16,017 nucleotides of DNA from a bacterium (lineage in GTDB: Bacteria; Patescibacteriota; Minisyncoccia; Phycocordibacterales; Phycocordibacteraceae), in assembly GCA_021812955.1 (NCBI GenBank), contig JAKAMJ010000004.1, forward strand, positions 1 through 16,017, given 5' to 3'. Below, piece after piece: positions 6,758 to 13,902 of the stretch. The first letter of the stretch is position 1; every line of letters starts with the position of its first letter. The position numbers and the translations under genes were made by a program. The notes under the pieces are model-generated. The model was not told where the DNA came from. It saw only the letters and a program-made list of their open reading frames with translations, and did not search any database.

Positions 6758-7268
6758 AGATGAAAAGGCCGACGGCGGGGGCGACGAACCACCAGAAGAA
6801 GTATTTCGCCGGGACGAGGTATGCGGCGACCTGCGGCGTGAACTGGTAGACCGACGTCACGGAAAACGCGTGTGCCGCGAGGGCGATGAGGAACCCAGCA
6901 CCGAGGAACGAGAGAGCGATGAGCCCGAACGGGCCGATATAGAGGAAATCAGAGACGATGACGCGGCGCAGTATCAGGAAGAATGCGAACGAGAGCGCGG
7001 CATAGACGCCGACGTGAGCAAGAAATACGGTCTGCGCCGGCGCCGCTGGCAAGAGCGACAGATACGGAAACACTCCGTACACCGCGTAGCCCGCGTAAAG
7101 CGAGAGCATCAGGGCGACGAACGGCCCGCGCCCGAAACGCCACGCGAAGAGGAAGAATGCCGCCAGCAGCACCAGCACGACGAGAAAATTATTGGCGAGC
7201 GTCCATACGGATAGCGCCGTGTGCGTCGCAAGCGCGCTCACTTGCGTGATGCTGGTCGAGGCGGTCAT
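6747..7268 (-). CDS. Five-helix integral membrane protein, function unknown
   Basis: 173 residues, mostly hydrophobic. Predicted membrane helices by eye: about 26-44, 50-70, 80-101, 112-133 and 155-172. Short connecting loops include WRFGRGP (43-49) and LRRVIVSD (100-107). No catalytic motif, cysteine or cleavable signal is obvious, and I do not recognise the family. Position between dnaJ and the ABC exporter, 26 nt from the latter, allows a role with the transporter, but the exporter appears to have its own promoter. The ATG at 7268 is supported by an extended -10 box 7 nt upstream. Confidence 0.75.
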   Translation of the reverse strand: MTASTSITQVSALATHTALSVWTLANNFLVVLVLLAAFFLFAWRFGRGPFVALMLSLYAGYAVYGVFPYLSLLPAAPAQTVFLAHVGVYAALSFAFFLILRRVIVSDFLYIGPFGLIALSFLGAGFLIALAAHAFSVTSVYQFTPQVAAYLVPAKYFFWWFVAPAVGLFIFAR

Positions 7269-7275
7269 TGTTCGT

Positions 7276-7284
7276 AGTATAGCA
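7276..7284 (-). promoter_or_regulatory. Extended -10 promoter of the five-helix membrane protein gene
   Basis: TGCTATACT on the minus strand: a TGn extension directly before -10 TATACT (7281-7276). Seven nt (7275-7269) separate it from the ATG at 7268, so the transcript would begin at or beside the start codon. No -35 is recognisable at 17 nt, where the sequence is part of a GC-rich hairpin; extended -10 promoters can do without one. Confidence 0.55.
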
Positions 7285-7285
7285 G

Positions 7286-7308
7286 CGCGCGCCGCTTCGC
7301 GGCGCGCG
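7286..7308. terminator. GC-rich hairpin between dnaJ and the membrane-protein gene
   Basis: Perfect 10-bp inverted repeat CGCGCGCCGC/GCGGCGCGCG with a 3-nt centre. No T tract follows on either strand, so it is at best a partial or secondary terminator behind the dnaJ palindrome. It ends only a few bases before the -10 box of the next gene. Confidence 0.45.
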
Positions 7309-7326
7309 TATTCCTACCTCCTGTTC

Positions 7327-7355
7327 AAAACTAGGACATCGGATGTCCTAGTTTT
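7327..7355 (-). terminator. Palindromic terminator of dnaJ
   Basis: Near-perfect dyad: AAAACTAGGACATC and GATGTCCTAGTTTT around a single central base. On the minus strand it gives a long stem ending in UUUU, so it can terminate dnaJ transcripts. It overlaps the dnaJ TAA stop (7354-7356). Being symmetric, it could equally act as a bidirectional terminator or a protein-binding dyad. Confidence 0.7.
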
Positions 7356-8436
7356 AGAGCCCCTCGCTCTTCAGCTCTTCGACAGACTTCTTCGCCTTGC
7401 CGGAGAGCTTGTGCGGTAGGGCGACTTCGAGGCGGATGATGAGGTCGCCGTGCGCGTGGCCCATGGGGATGCCTTTGCTGCGGACGCGCAGGAGTTCTTC
7501 AGCCTTCTTCATCGGCGGGATTTTCACCTCAAGCGTCTTCCCTTCCAGGCTCTCGATGGAGACGGTGGTGCCGAGGAGCGCGTCGGTGAGCTTGACCGGC
7601 AGATTCATGATGAGATTGTGCCCGTCGCGGCGGAAGGTCGGGTGCGGCTTCACGTGGATTTTGACATAGAGGTCGCCCGCGATGCCGTTCTTGATAGCTT
7701 CGCCCTGTTGCGGGAGGCGGATCATCTCGCCGTTGTCGATGCCGGCGGGAATGGCGACCTTGACTTCGACCTGCTTGCGTAAGACACCGTGGCCTTTGCA
7801 GGTTTGGCACTTCTCTTTCGGAATCTTGCCGGTGCCTTCGCAAGCGGTACAGACGCGCGTGCTAGCCATCTGGCCGAAGATCGAATTGCGCACCTCCTGC
7901 ACTTGGCCTTTGCCGTTGCAGGTCTTGCAAGTCTCCATCTCGGTGCCGGGCTTGCCGCCCGAGCCGTGGCAGGTGTCGCAGAGGGCCACCTTACCGATGA
8001 GGACGGTACGCTCGGTGCCGAAGGCGGCGTCTTTGAACGGGATTTCGAGGTCGATGGAGATGTCGCGGCCACGCGCCTGGCGCGTTTGGCCGCCGCGACC
8101 GAATATGTCGCCGAAGATATCGCCGAAGTCGAACTCGACGTTGCCGCCGCCGAAGCCTTGTTGGAATTGGGAGAAGTCGAACCCGCCAAACGGATTCTGC
8201 CCGGCGCCTCCGGCGCCGGGATGTCCTCCGGGGAACGCCTGCCCATAGGTGTCATACTCTCGGCGCTTCTTTTCGTCGCCGAGCACCGCGTATGCTTCGC
8301 TCGCCTCTTTGAACTTCGCTTCGTCACCGCCCTTGTCCGGGTGGTGCTTGTGCGCTAGCTTACGGAACGCCTTCTTTATGTCGTCCTGGCTCGCTTTCTT
8401 GTCGACGCCCAGCACGCTGTAATAATCTTTTGCCAT
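7354..8436 (-). CDS. dnaJ: Chaperone DnaJ (Hsp40)
   Basis: 360 residues from ATG 8436, giving the canonical MAKDYYSVLGV start; the longer open frame to 8484 runs through the promoter and is rejected. J domain 1-65 with HPD at 32-34, which stimulates DnaK ATPase. Gly/Phe-rich linker about 68-117. Zinc domain with four CxxCxGxG repeats (Cys 153/156, 170/173, 196/199, 210/213), all intact. The C-terminal substrate-binding beta domains follow from about residue 220. Full-length type I DnaJ, cytoplasmic partner of DnaK and GrpE. It is downstream of dnaK but transcriptionally separated by a strong terminator and its own promoter. Confidence 0.97.
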   Translation of the reverse strand: MAKDYYSVLGVDKKASQDDIKKAFRKLAHKHHPDKGGDEAKFKEASEAYAVLGDEKKRREYDTYGQAFPGGHPGAGGAGQNPFGGFDFSQFQQGFGGGNVEFDFGDIFGDIFGRGGQTRQARGRDISIDLEIPFKDAAFGTERTVLIGKVALCDTCHGSGGKPGTEMETCKTCNGKGQVQEVRNSIFGQMASTRVCTACEGTGKIPKEKCQTCKGHGVLRKQVEVKVAIPAGIDNGEMIRLPQQGEAIKNGIAGDLYVKIHVKPHPTFRRDGHNLIMNLPVKLTDALLGTTVSIESLEGKTLEVKIPPMKKAEELLRVRSKGIPMGHAHGDLIIRLEVALPHKLSGKAKKSVEELKSEGL

Positions 8437-8445
8437 AGCATTACC

Positions 8446-8474
8446 ACTATACGCTTTTAGTTTTTTGTATGCAA
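8446..8474 (-). promoter_or_regulatory. dnaJ promoter
   Basis: -35 TTGCAT (8474-8469), 17-nt A-rich spacer, -10 TATAGT (8451-8446), then 9 nt to ATG 8436. The best sigma-70 match in the window. The expected start leaves a leader of only 0 to 3 nt, and there is no Shine-Dalgarno. The -35 abuts the T tract of the dnaK terminator. Confidence 0.7.
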
Positions 8475-8520
8475 AAACGCACAAACCCCGCGGCGCGAAG
8501 CGCCGCGGGGTTTGTGTGTT
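8471..8520 (-). terminator. Strong intrinsic terminator of dnaK
   Basis: Perfect 16-bp inverted repeat (8481-8496 with 8500-8515) around a 3-nt centre, extendable outward by further pairs to 8476/8520 with one wobble. The stem is very GC-rich (CCCCGCGGCGC core). On the minus strand it is followed by GTTTTTGC. This separates dnaK from dnaJ. Confidence 0.9.
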
Positions 8521-8524
8521 GCGA

Positions 8525-8548
8525 GTATCGAAGTCTGACTTCGTTACT
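8525..8548. repeat. Dispersed 24-bp palindromic element, copy at the dnaK stop
   Basis: GTAT-CGAAGTC-T-GACTTCG-TTACT on the plus strand: a perfect 7-bp dyad around one base. It matches 22 of 24 positions of a segment inside tyrS (3326-3349) in the same orientation. It includes the dnaK TAA (8544-8546). Confidence 0.6.
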
Positions 8549-10445
8549 CTTTCTCTTTGAACTCGGCGTCGGTTGGGCCGGCTTCCGGTGGCGTCTGGTC
8601 ATTTCCGCTGGAGGCGGATCCGCCTGACTGCTCGTTAGAGCTGTTGGCGGACATCATCGCCTCGCCAATCTTGGAGAGTGTGGTCGAGAGCGCGTCGGTG
8701 GCGGTCTTGATGGTGCCCGCTTCTTCGCTGTTACGCGCGGTTTTGAGCGCCTCGATTGCGTCCTGCACTTCCTTCACCACTTCCGCGCCGGCTTTCTCGC
8801 CGTTCTCTCGCACAGCCTTCTCGGCGGCGTATACCGCCTGGTCAGCGACATTGCGCACTTCGGTGAGCTCCTTGCGCTTCGCGTCATCGGCCGCATGTGC
8901 TTCAGCGTCTTTCTGCATTTTCTCGATGTCTTCCTTCGAGAGGCCGGTCGAGCCCTCGATGCGAATCGACTGCTCCTTGCCCGTCGTCTTTTCTTTGGCC
9001 TTCACAGTGAGGATGCCGGAGGCGTCCACGTCGAAGGTCACCTCCACCTGCGGCATACCGCGCGGTGCCGGCGGGATCCCGTCGAGCATGAACTTGCCGA
9101 GCGACTTGTTGTCGGCGCTCATGGCGCGCTCGCCCTGCGTGACGTGTATCTCTACCGAAGGCTGATTGTCTGCCGCAGTCGAGAAGGTCTGCGAGCGGCT
9201 GGTCGGTATTGCTGTGTTGCGCTCGATGAGCTTGGTCGCGACTCCGCCCATCGTCTCTATCGCGAGCGAGAGCGGGATCACGTCGACGAGGAGGATGTCC
9301 TTCACGTCGCCCTGGAGGATGCCTGCCTGGATAGCAGCGCCGATAGCCACGACCTCGTCCGGATTCACCGACATGTTCGGCTTCTTACCGAAGAACTTCT
9401 CGACGGCCGCTTGAATGGCCGGCATACGCGTCTGCCCCCCCACGAGTATGACCTCGTTGATATCGCCGACCTTGAACGGCGACGCTTCTATCGCGCGCTT
9501 GGTTATCGCCACAGCACGCTCGACATACTCGCCCGCGAGCTCTTCGAGCTTGGCGCGAGTCATCTTGACGAGCAGGTGACGCGGCCCGGACGCATCCGAG
9601 GTGAGGAACGGGATGTTGACTTCCGTCTCCATCGCGCTCGACAACTCGATCTTCGCCTTCTCGGCGGCCTCGTCGAGGCGCTGGCGCGCGAGCGCGTCGC
9701 CCATCACGTCTATGCCGCTCTCCTTGCGGAACTCTTCGGCGAGCCACGTGATGATCTTCTGATCGATGTCCTTGCCGCCCAGGTGCGCGTCGCCATCGGT
9801 GGACTTCACTTCGATCGTGTCGTCGCCCACGTCGAGGATGGAGATGTCAAACGTCCCGCCGCCGAAGTCGAATACGGCTATCTTCTCCTCTTTCTTCTTA
9901 TTGAATCCGTACGCAAGCGCAGCCGCCGTCGGCTCGTTGATGATGCGCTTCACGTCGAGGCCGGCGATCTGCCCCGCTGCCTTCGTGGCGCTCCTCTGAT
10001 CGTCGTTGAAGTATGCCGGCACGGTGATGACCGCCTCGGTGATCTTCTCGCCCGTCTTCGCCTCGGCGTCCGCCTTCATCTTGGAAAGCACCATCGCAGA
10101 AAGCTCTTCGGGGCGGTACCACTTGTCTGCCATCTTGATCTCGATGCCGCCGTTCTCGGCCTTACGCATCTCGAACGGTACGGACGCCTTGTCCTTCTGC
10201 ACCTCGGCCTCGTCGAAGCTATGGCCGATGAAGCGCTTCATCTGGAATATGGTATTGAGCGGGTTCGTGACCGACTGCCGCTTCGCGAGCGTGCCGACGA
10301 TGCGCTCGCCGTTCTTCCCTACGGCGACGATAGACGGGGTCGTACGCGCGCCTTCCGCGTTCTCAAGCACGCGCGGTTCGCCGCCCTCGACGACCGCCAT
10401 CGCGCTGTTAGTGGTGCCCAGATCGATTCCAAGGATTTTTGCCAT
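8544..10445 (-). CDS. dnaK: Chaperone DnaK (Hsp70)
   Basis: 633 residues, normal length. ATP-driven folding chaperone of the cytoplasm, working with DnaJ and GrpE. The ATPase domain (1 to about 380) has IDLGTTNS (7-14), the NEPTAAALAYG stretch (170-180), FDFGGGTFD (192-200) and ILVGGQTRMP. The interdomain linker is ILLVDVIPLSLAIET, with Ile and Ala where most DnaKs have Thr and Gly (DVTPLSLGIET), a mild divergence. The beta substrate-binding domain, helical lid and a Ser/Gly/Asn-rich tail ending DAEFKEKE follow. It starts 43 nt after grpE. That gap has TTGTAG and an AT-rich TTTTAT but no convincing promoter, so co-transcription with grpE is the simplest reading. Confidence 0.98.
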   Translation of the reverse strand: MAKILGIDLGTTNSAMAVVEGGEPRVLENAEGARTTPSIVAVGKNGERIVGTLAKRQSVTNPLNTIFQMKRFIGHSFDEAEVQKDKASVPFEMRKAENGGIEIKMADKWYRPEELSAMVLSKMKADAEAKTGEKITEAVITVPAYFNDDQRSATKAAGQIAGLDVKRIINEPTAAALAYGFNKKKEEKIAVFDFGGGTFDISILDVGDDTIEVKSTDGDAHLGGKDIDQKIITWLAEEFRKESGIDVMGDALARQRLDEAAEKAKIELSSAMETEVNIPFLTSDASGPRHLLVKMTRAKLEELAGEYVERAVAITKRAIEASPFKVGDINEVILVGGQTRMPAIQAAVEKFFGKKPNMSVNPDEVVAIGAAIQAGILQGDVKDILLVDVIPLSLAIETMGGVATKLIERNTAIPTSRSQTFSTAADNQPSVEIHVTQGERAMSADNKSLGKFMLDGIPPAPRGMPQVEVTFDVDASGILTVKAKEKTTGKEQSIRIEGSTGLSKEDIEKMQKDAEAHAADDAKRKELTEVRNVADQAVYAAEKAVRENGEKAGAEVVKEVQDAIEALKTARNSEEAGTIKTATDALSTTLSKIGEAMMSANSSNEQSGGSASSGNDQTPPEAGPTDAEFKEKE

Positions 10446-10482
10446 ACGTTTTGGATAAAATTAAAGCCAACAATGATTCTAC

Positions 10483-10516
10483 AAAAAACTAGCCGAAGTG
10501 CGCAACCCGCACCTTC
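10483..10516 (-). terminator. Possible attenuator at the grpE 3' end
   Basis: Near the end of grpE, GAAG-(G)-TGCG pairs with CGCA-CTTC around GGTTG (10495-10516). After 6 nt that include the TAG stop, a run of six T follows (10488-10483). The stem lies in coding sequence and the T run is offset, so partial termination between grpE and dnaK is only a suggestion. Confidence 0.3.
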
Positions 10517-11037
10517 GCCGGTCGGATAATCGTGTCGCCTACGCGCCAGCCCCTCTCTAATACCGCGGTAACCATGCCGTCTTCTTCCGGGGATTTCGCA
10601 GGGTCCTGGCCGAGAGCCTCGTGTCGTGCCGGATCGAACGCTTCGCCCGCCTCGCCGAGCGCTGTGAGCCCGAGCGCGGCGAACGCGGATTCGAGCTGCT
10701 TCGCGATAGCGAGGAATCCTTCGGGGATCTCGCCGTGCTCCTTCGCCCGCTCGAGCGCGTCGAAGGCCGGCAGGAGCGTCTCGACCGCCTTCACCTTCCC
10801 TTTCAGCAGTGCCGATTTCGACTCCTCGTCGAAGCGCTTGAGCAGGTTTACATAGTCTGCCTTCGCTCTCTGCCATCCGTCGAGGTTCTCCTGCTTCTCC
10901 GCGAGCGCCTTCTCGAGTTCCGCTTTCAACTTCGCAACCTTCTTCTCGCAATCGCTGCCCTTCGGCGGCTCGTTGTTCTCCGCTTCGAGGACGATATCCT
11001 CCGCGTCTATGTCATCCCCATGCCATTCTTTCGTCAT
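10489..11037 (-). CDS. grpE: GrpE nucleotide-exchange factor
   Basis: 182 residues from ATG 11037; an in-frame TTG at 11043 is less likely because a -10 box overlaps it. An acidic N-terminus (DDIDAEDIVLEAENNEPP) is followed by the long dimerising helix (about 30-80, KKVAKLKAELEKALAEKQENLDGWQRAKADYVNLLKR in character) and the helical and beta wing with VRVA near the end (RPAKVRVAHFG). GrpE opens the DnaK nucleotide site to release ADP. It heads the grpE-dnaK pair and lies 88 nt after rpsI, behind a hairpin. No CIRCE operator is present upstream. Confidence 0.95.
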   Translation of the reverse strand: MTKEWHGDDIDAEDIVLEAENNEPPKGSDCEKKVAKLKAELEKALAEKQENLDGWQRAKADYVNLLKRFDEESKSALLKGKVKAVETLLPAFDALERAKEHGEIPEGFLAIAKQLESAFAALGLTALGEAGEAFDPARHEALGQDPAKSPEEDGMVTAVLERGWRVGDTIIRPAKVRVAHFG

Positions 11038-11042
11038 ACCCA

Positions 11043-11070
11043 ATCATAATGCCCGAAACTGGATGTTTAA
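11043..11070 (-). promoter_or_regulatory. Candidate grpE promoter
   Basis: -10 TATGAT (11048-11043), 5 nt before ATG 11037, with a weak -35 TTAAAC at 16 nt (11070-11065). A better hexamer, TTGATT (11074-11069), is 20 nt away. Transcription would start at the start codon. Moderate to weak support. Confidence 0.4.
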
Positions 11071-11075
11071 TCAAA

Positions 11076-11125
11076 TCACGCCGAGAGACAGAAACCGCCT
11101 TGCGGCGGTTTCTCGAGAGGCGTGA
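11076..11125 (-). terminator. Terminator hairpin after rpsI
   Basis: Inner stem AGAAACCGCC/GGCGGTTTCT (10 bp, 4-nt loop, 11090-11113) and an outer stem TCACGCC/GGCGTGA (7 bp, 11076-11082 with 11119-11125), separated by an internal loop. It begins one base after the rpsI TAG. The minus-strand side ends GGTTTCTGTCTC rather than in a clean U tract, so termination may be incomplete. Confidence 0.65.
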
Positions 11126-11524
11126 CTAGCGCTTCGACCACTGCTTGCGCTTGCGGGCTTTGACGAGGCCCGGCTTCTTGCGCTCCTTGGCGCGCGGATC
11201 GCGGGTCATGAACCCGGCCGCCTTGAGCGCTGCGCGCGTGCGCGGCTCCGCTTCCGCGATGGCGCGAGCGATGGCGTGGCGTAGCGCGTCCGCCTGCGCA
11301 GCGACGCCGCCGCCTTCGACGTGCGCCGTGACGGCGTACGTCTCAGCGCTTTCAGCGACCGCGAGCGCTTCCTCGGCTATCTTCGTGCGGAGATCGGTCT
11401 TGAAATATTCCTTCGCGGCGACTCCGTTGACGGAGAGGCTCGGTTCCGCCGCAGGGGCGATGCGGACGGTGGCGACCGCCGTCTTGCGGCGTCCTACTGC
11501 GTTCATGAGTGTTTTCGTTGCCAT
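11126..11524 (-). CDS. rpsI: 30S ribosomal protein uS9
   Basis: 132 residues. Carries NAVGRRKTAVATVRI (8-22), VNGVAAKEYF, and the basic C-terminal tail DPRAKERKKPGLVKARKRKQWSKR in character, whose final SKR reaches the P-site tRNA in bacterial ribosomes. It starts 4 nt after the rplM stop, the usual rplM-rpsI pairing. No Shine-Dalgarno. Last gene of the ribosomal cluster. Confidence 0.97.
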   Translation of the reverse strand: MATKTLMNAVGRRKTAVATVRIAPAAEPSLSVNGVAAKEYFKTDLRTKIAEEALAVAESAETYAVTAHVEGGGVAAQADALRHAIARAIAEAEPRTRAALKAAGFMTRDPRAKERKKPGLVKARKRKQWSKR

Positions 11525-11528
11525 GATA

Positions 11529-11903
11529 TTAAGCGTTGACGATGAGATTCTTCATCCGCGGCGCGCGGAGGCGATTGCGCGGGATCATGCCATCGACGGT
11601 CTTCCGTACCACCTCGGCGATACCCTTCTTCTCGATCATGACGTCCATGCGCATTTCGCGCTGGCCGCCCGGGAACCCCGTGTAGTGCTGGTACACCTTG
11701 CCGTGCGTGCGGCGCGTAGGGAGGTTGAGCTTGCCGGCGTTCTCGATGACGACCGTGATCGGCATCGCCAGGTTCTTCGCGAACTTTGCCGAGCGCTTGC
11801 CGAGAAGCGCATGTGCCGCCTCGCTCGCCACGCGACCGAGCGAGCGATCGGTAGCGTCTATCGTGTAGGTTGCCGGTTCCGGCTTGGTAACGCGTGTGGT
11901 CAT
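11529..11903 (-). CDS. rplM: 50S ribosomal protein uL13
   Basis: 124 residues, about 18 shorter than the E. coli protein; the loss is mainly at the C-terminus after PRMKNLIVNA. Family features: IDATDRSLGRVASEAAHALLGK (15-36), the GKVYQHYTGFPGG segment, and AVDGM-like TVDGMIPRNRL. Early-assembling 50S protein. It starts 17 nt after rplQ at a junction built of two direct repeats, one of which contains a TATAGT box just before the ATG. Confidence 0.95.
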   Translation of the reverse strand: MTTRVTKPEPATYTIDATDRSLGRVASEAAHALLGKRSAKFAKNLAMPITVVIENAGKLNLPTRRTHGKVYQHYTGFPGGQREMRMDVMIEKKGIAEVVRKTVDGMIPRNRLRAPRMKNLIVNA

Positions 11904-11920
11904 GAATACTATAATGAATA

Positions 11921-12274
11921 CTAGACAAGGGCGATATACGCAAGTTTCCGAGCGTCGTTCGCGCCGCGGAGCGTGCGCTTCACGATGCGGGTATACCCGC
12001 CGGCACGAGCTGCATATCGCGGACCGATGGTCTCGAAAAGCTTCTTCACCGCTTCTTCGTCGCCGAGACGGCTCTTGGCGAGACGGCGGCTCGCGAGAGT
12101 CCCGTCCTTGGCATGGGTGATGAGCCGCTCGACGAACGGCCGAAGCTCCTTCGCCTTCGCTTCGGTGGTCGAGATGCGCTCTTCGAGCACGAGCGAGCGC
12201 GCAAGCGAGCGCATGAGCGCCCCGCGCTGATTGCTCGGGCGGCTGAACGTTCGTGCTTTCTTTGTGTATGCCAT
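11921..12274 (-). CDS. rplQ: 50S ribosomal protein bL17
   Basis: 117 residues, typical length. Contains the N-terminal core RGALMRSLARSLVLEERISTT in character (18-37), KAKELRPFVERLITHAK, and the C-terminal GGYTRIVK (92-99). It binds 23S rRNA near the exit tunnel. It follows rpoA by 24 nt, the conserved bacterial order. The start codon lacks a Shine-Dalgarno. Confidence 0.97.
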   Translation of the reverse strand: MAYTKKARTFSRPSNQRGALMRSLARSLVLEERISTTEAKAKELRPFVERLITHAKDGTLASRRLAKSRLGDEEAVKKLFETIGPRYAARAGGYTRIVKRTLRGANDARKLAYIALV

Positions 12275-12298
12275 ACGTCTGGACGTTACCGTAAAATC

Positions 12299-13258
12299 TT
12301 ATTCGCCCTTGAGCGAGAGCCCGACACCTGCGAGCGCTTTGGCGATCTCCTCGAGAGCCTTGTCGCCGATGCCGTCAAGCTCTTTGAGCGCGCTTCCCGT
12401 CTTACGGGCGAGTCCGGCGGCGCTCTTGATGCCCGCATCTTCGAGCGCGCCCGCGACGCGCGCGGAGAGACCGAGGTCGGCGACCTTTATCTTCGCTGCA
12501 TCAACCCCCTTCTCGCCAGGCTCGGCAGAGAATGATGCGACCTCTCCTCCGCGCACGGGCGGTTCGCTCTCCTGGAAACCGATGATCGCTTTGAGCTGGT
12601 GGACCATCGTCTCGATGGACTGCTCGAGTGCCGCGCGCGGCGAAATGGTGCCGTTCGTCTCGATGAGGATGCGCACGCGGTTGAAATCGGTGCGATCGCC
12701 GACGCGCATGTTCTCCACTTCGTAATTTACGCGGCGGATGGGCGTGAACGTCGCGTCAAGCGCGATGGTGCCGATATCCACCTTGTCCTTGGTGAGCACC
12801 TCACGCGGTACGTATCCGAGGCCGCGCTCGATGGTCGCTTCGAGCTCGAAAGACGCCTTGCTGCCTGCGAGATCGCAGATATGCTGGTCCGGATTGGCGA
12901 TCTCGACCTGGCTCGGGAGCTTGAAATTCTTCGCCGTCACTTCCCCGGCGCTTTTCGCGACGAGCGACACGGTCTGCGGTTCGTCGCCGTGCAGCACGAA
13001 ATGCACCCGCTTCAGGTTGAGCAGGATCTCCATGACCGACTCGCGGACGCCCTCGAGCGTGGCAAACTCGTGCGGCACGCCTTCGATCTTCACCTGAGTG
13101 ACCGCCGCGCCCGGAAGCGAGGAAAGGATGATCCTCCGGAGGCTGTTGCCGAGCGTGTGGCCGTACCCCGGGTAGAGCGAGTCGATCTCGTAAACGCCCT
13201 GCTTGCCTTCTTCAGATACTATGCGAGGCTTGCTCGGAAGAGTGATGTGGTATTCCAT
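12299..13258 (-). CDS. rpoA: RNA polymerase alpha subunit
   Basis: 319 residues. The N-terminal dimerisation and assembly domain shows YGHTLGNSLRRIILSSLPGAAV (32-53) and EFATLEGVRESVMEILLNLK (64-83). The C-terminal promoter- and activator-binding domain is present: DLGLSARVAGALEDAGI then a helix-hairpin-helix around ELDGIGDKALEEIAKAL (to residue 310). A charged linker (about 230-250) joins them. Located between rpsD and rplQ as in most bacteria, 32 nt after rpsD. No Shine-Dalgarno before ATG 13258. Confidence 0.98.
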   Translation of the reverse strand: MEYHITLPSKPRIVSEEGKQGVYEIDSLYPGYGHTLGNSLRRIILSSLPGAAVTQVKIEGVPHEFATLEGVRESVMEILLNLKRVHFVLHGDEPQTVSLVAKSAGEVTAKNFKLPSQVEIANPDQHICDLAGSKASFELEATIERGLGYVPREVLTKDKVDIGTIALDATFTPIRRVNYEVENMRVGDRTDFNRVRILIETNGTISPRAALEQSIETMVHQLKAIIGFQESEPPVRGGEVASFSAEPGEKGVDAAKIKVADLGLSARVAGALEDAGIKSAAGLARKTGSALKELDGIGDKALEEIAKALAGVGLSLKGE

Positions 13259-13290
13259 AACGCAATCGTAATTACCAGACGGTTAGTAAA

Positions 13291-13902
13291 TTATCTCGTG
13301 TAGAACGAGAGCACCATGGCCAAGTCGCCAGCCACGTCCGCCGAAGCGGTCGTCGGGCGCTCCGCGACTCCGCCTTCCATTGACTTCGGATTCCACGAAA
13401 GCCACGACGGAAGCTTTCTGTCCATGAAGCGTTCCGCGAACCCGACGAACGAGCCGTGCCCTGTCGAGCCGTCGCGCACGCTGATCACGTCGCCGACGAA
13501 GATAGCCTGGGACGGCACGCGGCTCTTCTTGCCGTTGACCATGATATGCCCATGCGCGACCATCTGGCGCGCCGCGCGGCGCGTGGGCGCCAGGCCGAGG
13601 CGCCAGATGACGTTGTCGAGACGCATCTCGAGAAGCTCATGTAGGAGGTCGGACGGCTTCGCGCTGTGCGCAGCGAGCGCCTTCTTGACGTAGTTCCCGA
13701 ACTGGCGTTCGGTAAGGCCGTATGTCATGCGGACCTTCTGCTTCTCGAGCATCTGCTTGCCGTACTCACTCTGCCTGCCGCGCCCGCGGCGCTTGTTCTT
13801 CGCCGAACGCTCGGCTGAGATGGCAAACTTCTGCGTCTGCGCTTTTTCAAAGACGGTCGCGCCGAGGCGCTTCGCTATCTTGTATCGGGGTCCTGTTTTC
13901 AT
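13291..13902 (-). CDS. rpsD: 30S ribosomal protein uS4
   Basis: 203 residues. 16S rRNA-binding assembly initiator. Carries YGKQMLEKQKVRMTYGLTERQF in the N-terminal region, then the S4 domain with LLEMRLDNVIWRLGLAPTRRAARQMVAHGHIMVNG in character (about 90-124) and PSQAIFVGDVISV. The protein contains no cysteine, so it is the zinc-free form. An insertion-like stretch with the C-terminus MEGGVAERPTTASADV precedes the final VLSFYTR. It starts after a 39-nt AT-only-looking spacer and has no Shine-Dalgarno. Confidence 0.97.
   Translation of the reverse strand: MKTGPRYKIAKRLGATVFEKAQTQKFAISAERSAKNKRRGRGRQSEYGKQMLEKQKVRMTYGLTERQFGNYVKKALAAHSAKPSDLLHELLEMRLDNVIWRLGLAPTRRAARQMVAHGHIMVNGKKSRVPSQAIFVGDVISVRDGSTGHGSFVGFAERFMDRKLPSWLSWNPKSMEGGVAERPTTASADVAGDLAMVLSFYTR

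Noticed and set aside
8437..8484. Longer dnaJ start giving 16 extra residues
   Set aside because: It would place the -10 box inside the coding region, and MAKDYYSVLG is the canonical DnaJ N-terminus.
8895..10529. 544-codon plus-strand open frame opposite dnaK
   Set aside because: Arg/Leu/His-rich with no domain; dnaK on the other strand is unambiguous.
10446..11125. CIRCE heat-shock operator
   Set aside because: No TTAGCACTC/GAGTGCTAA-type inverted repeat upstream of grpE or dnaK.
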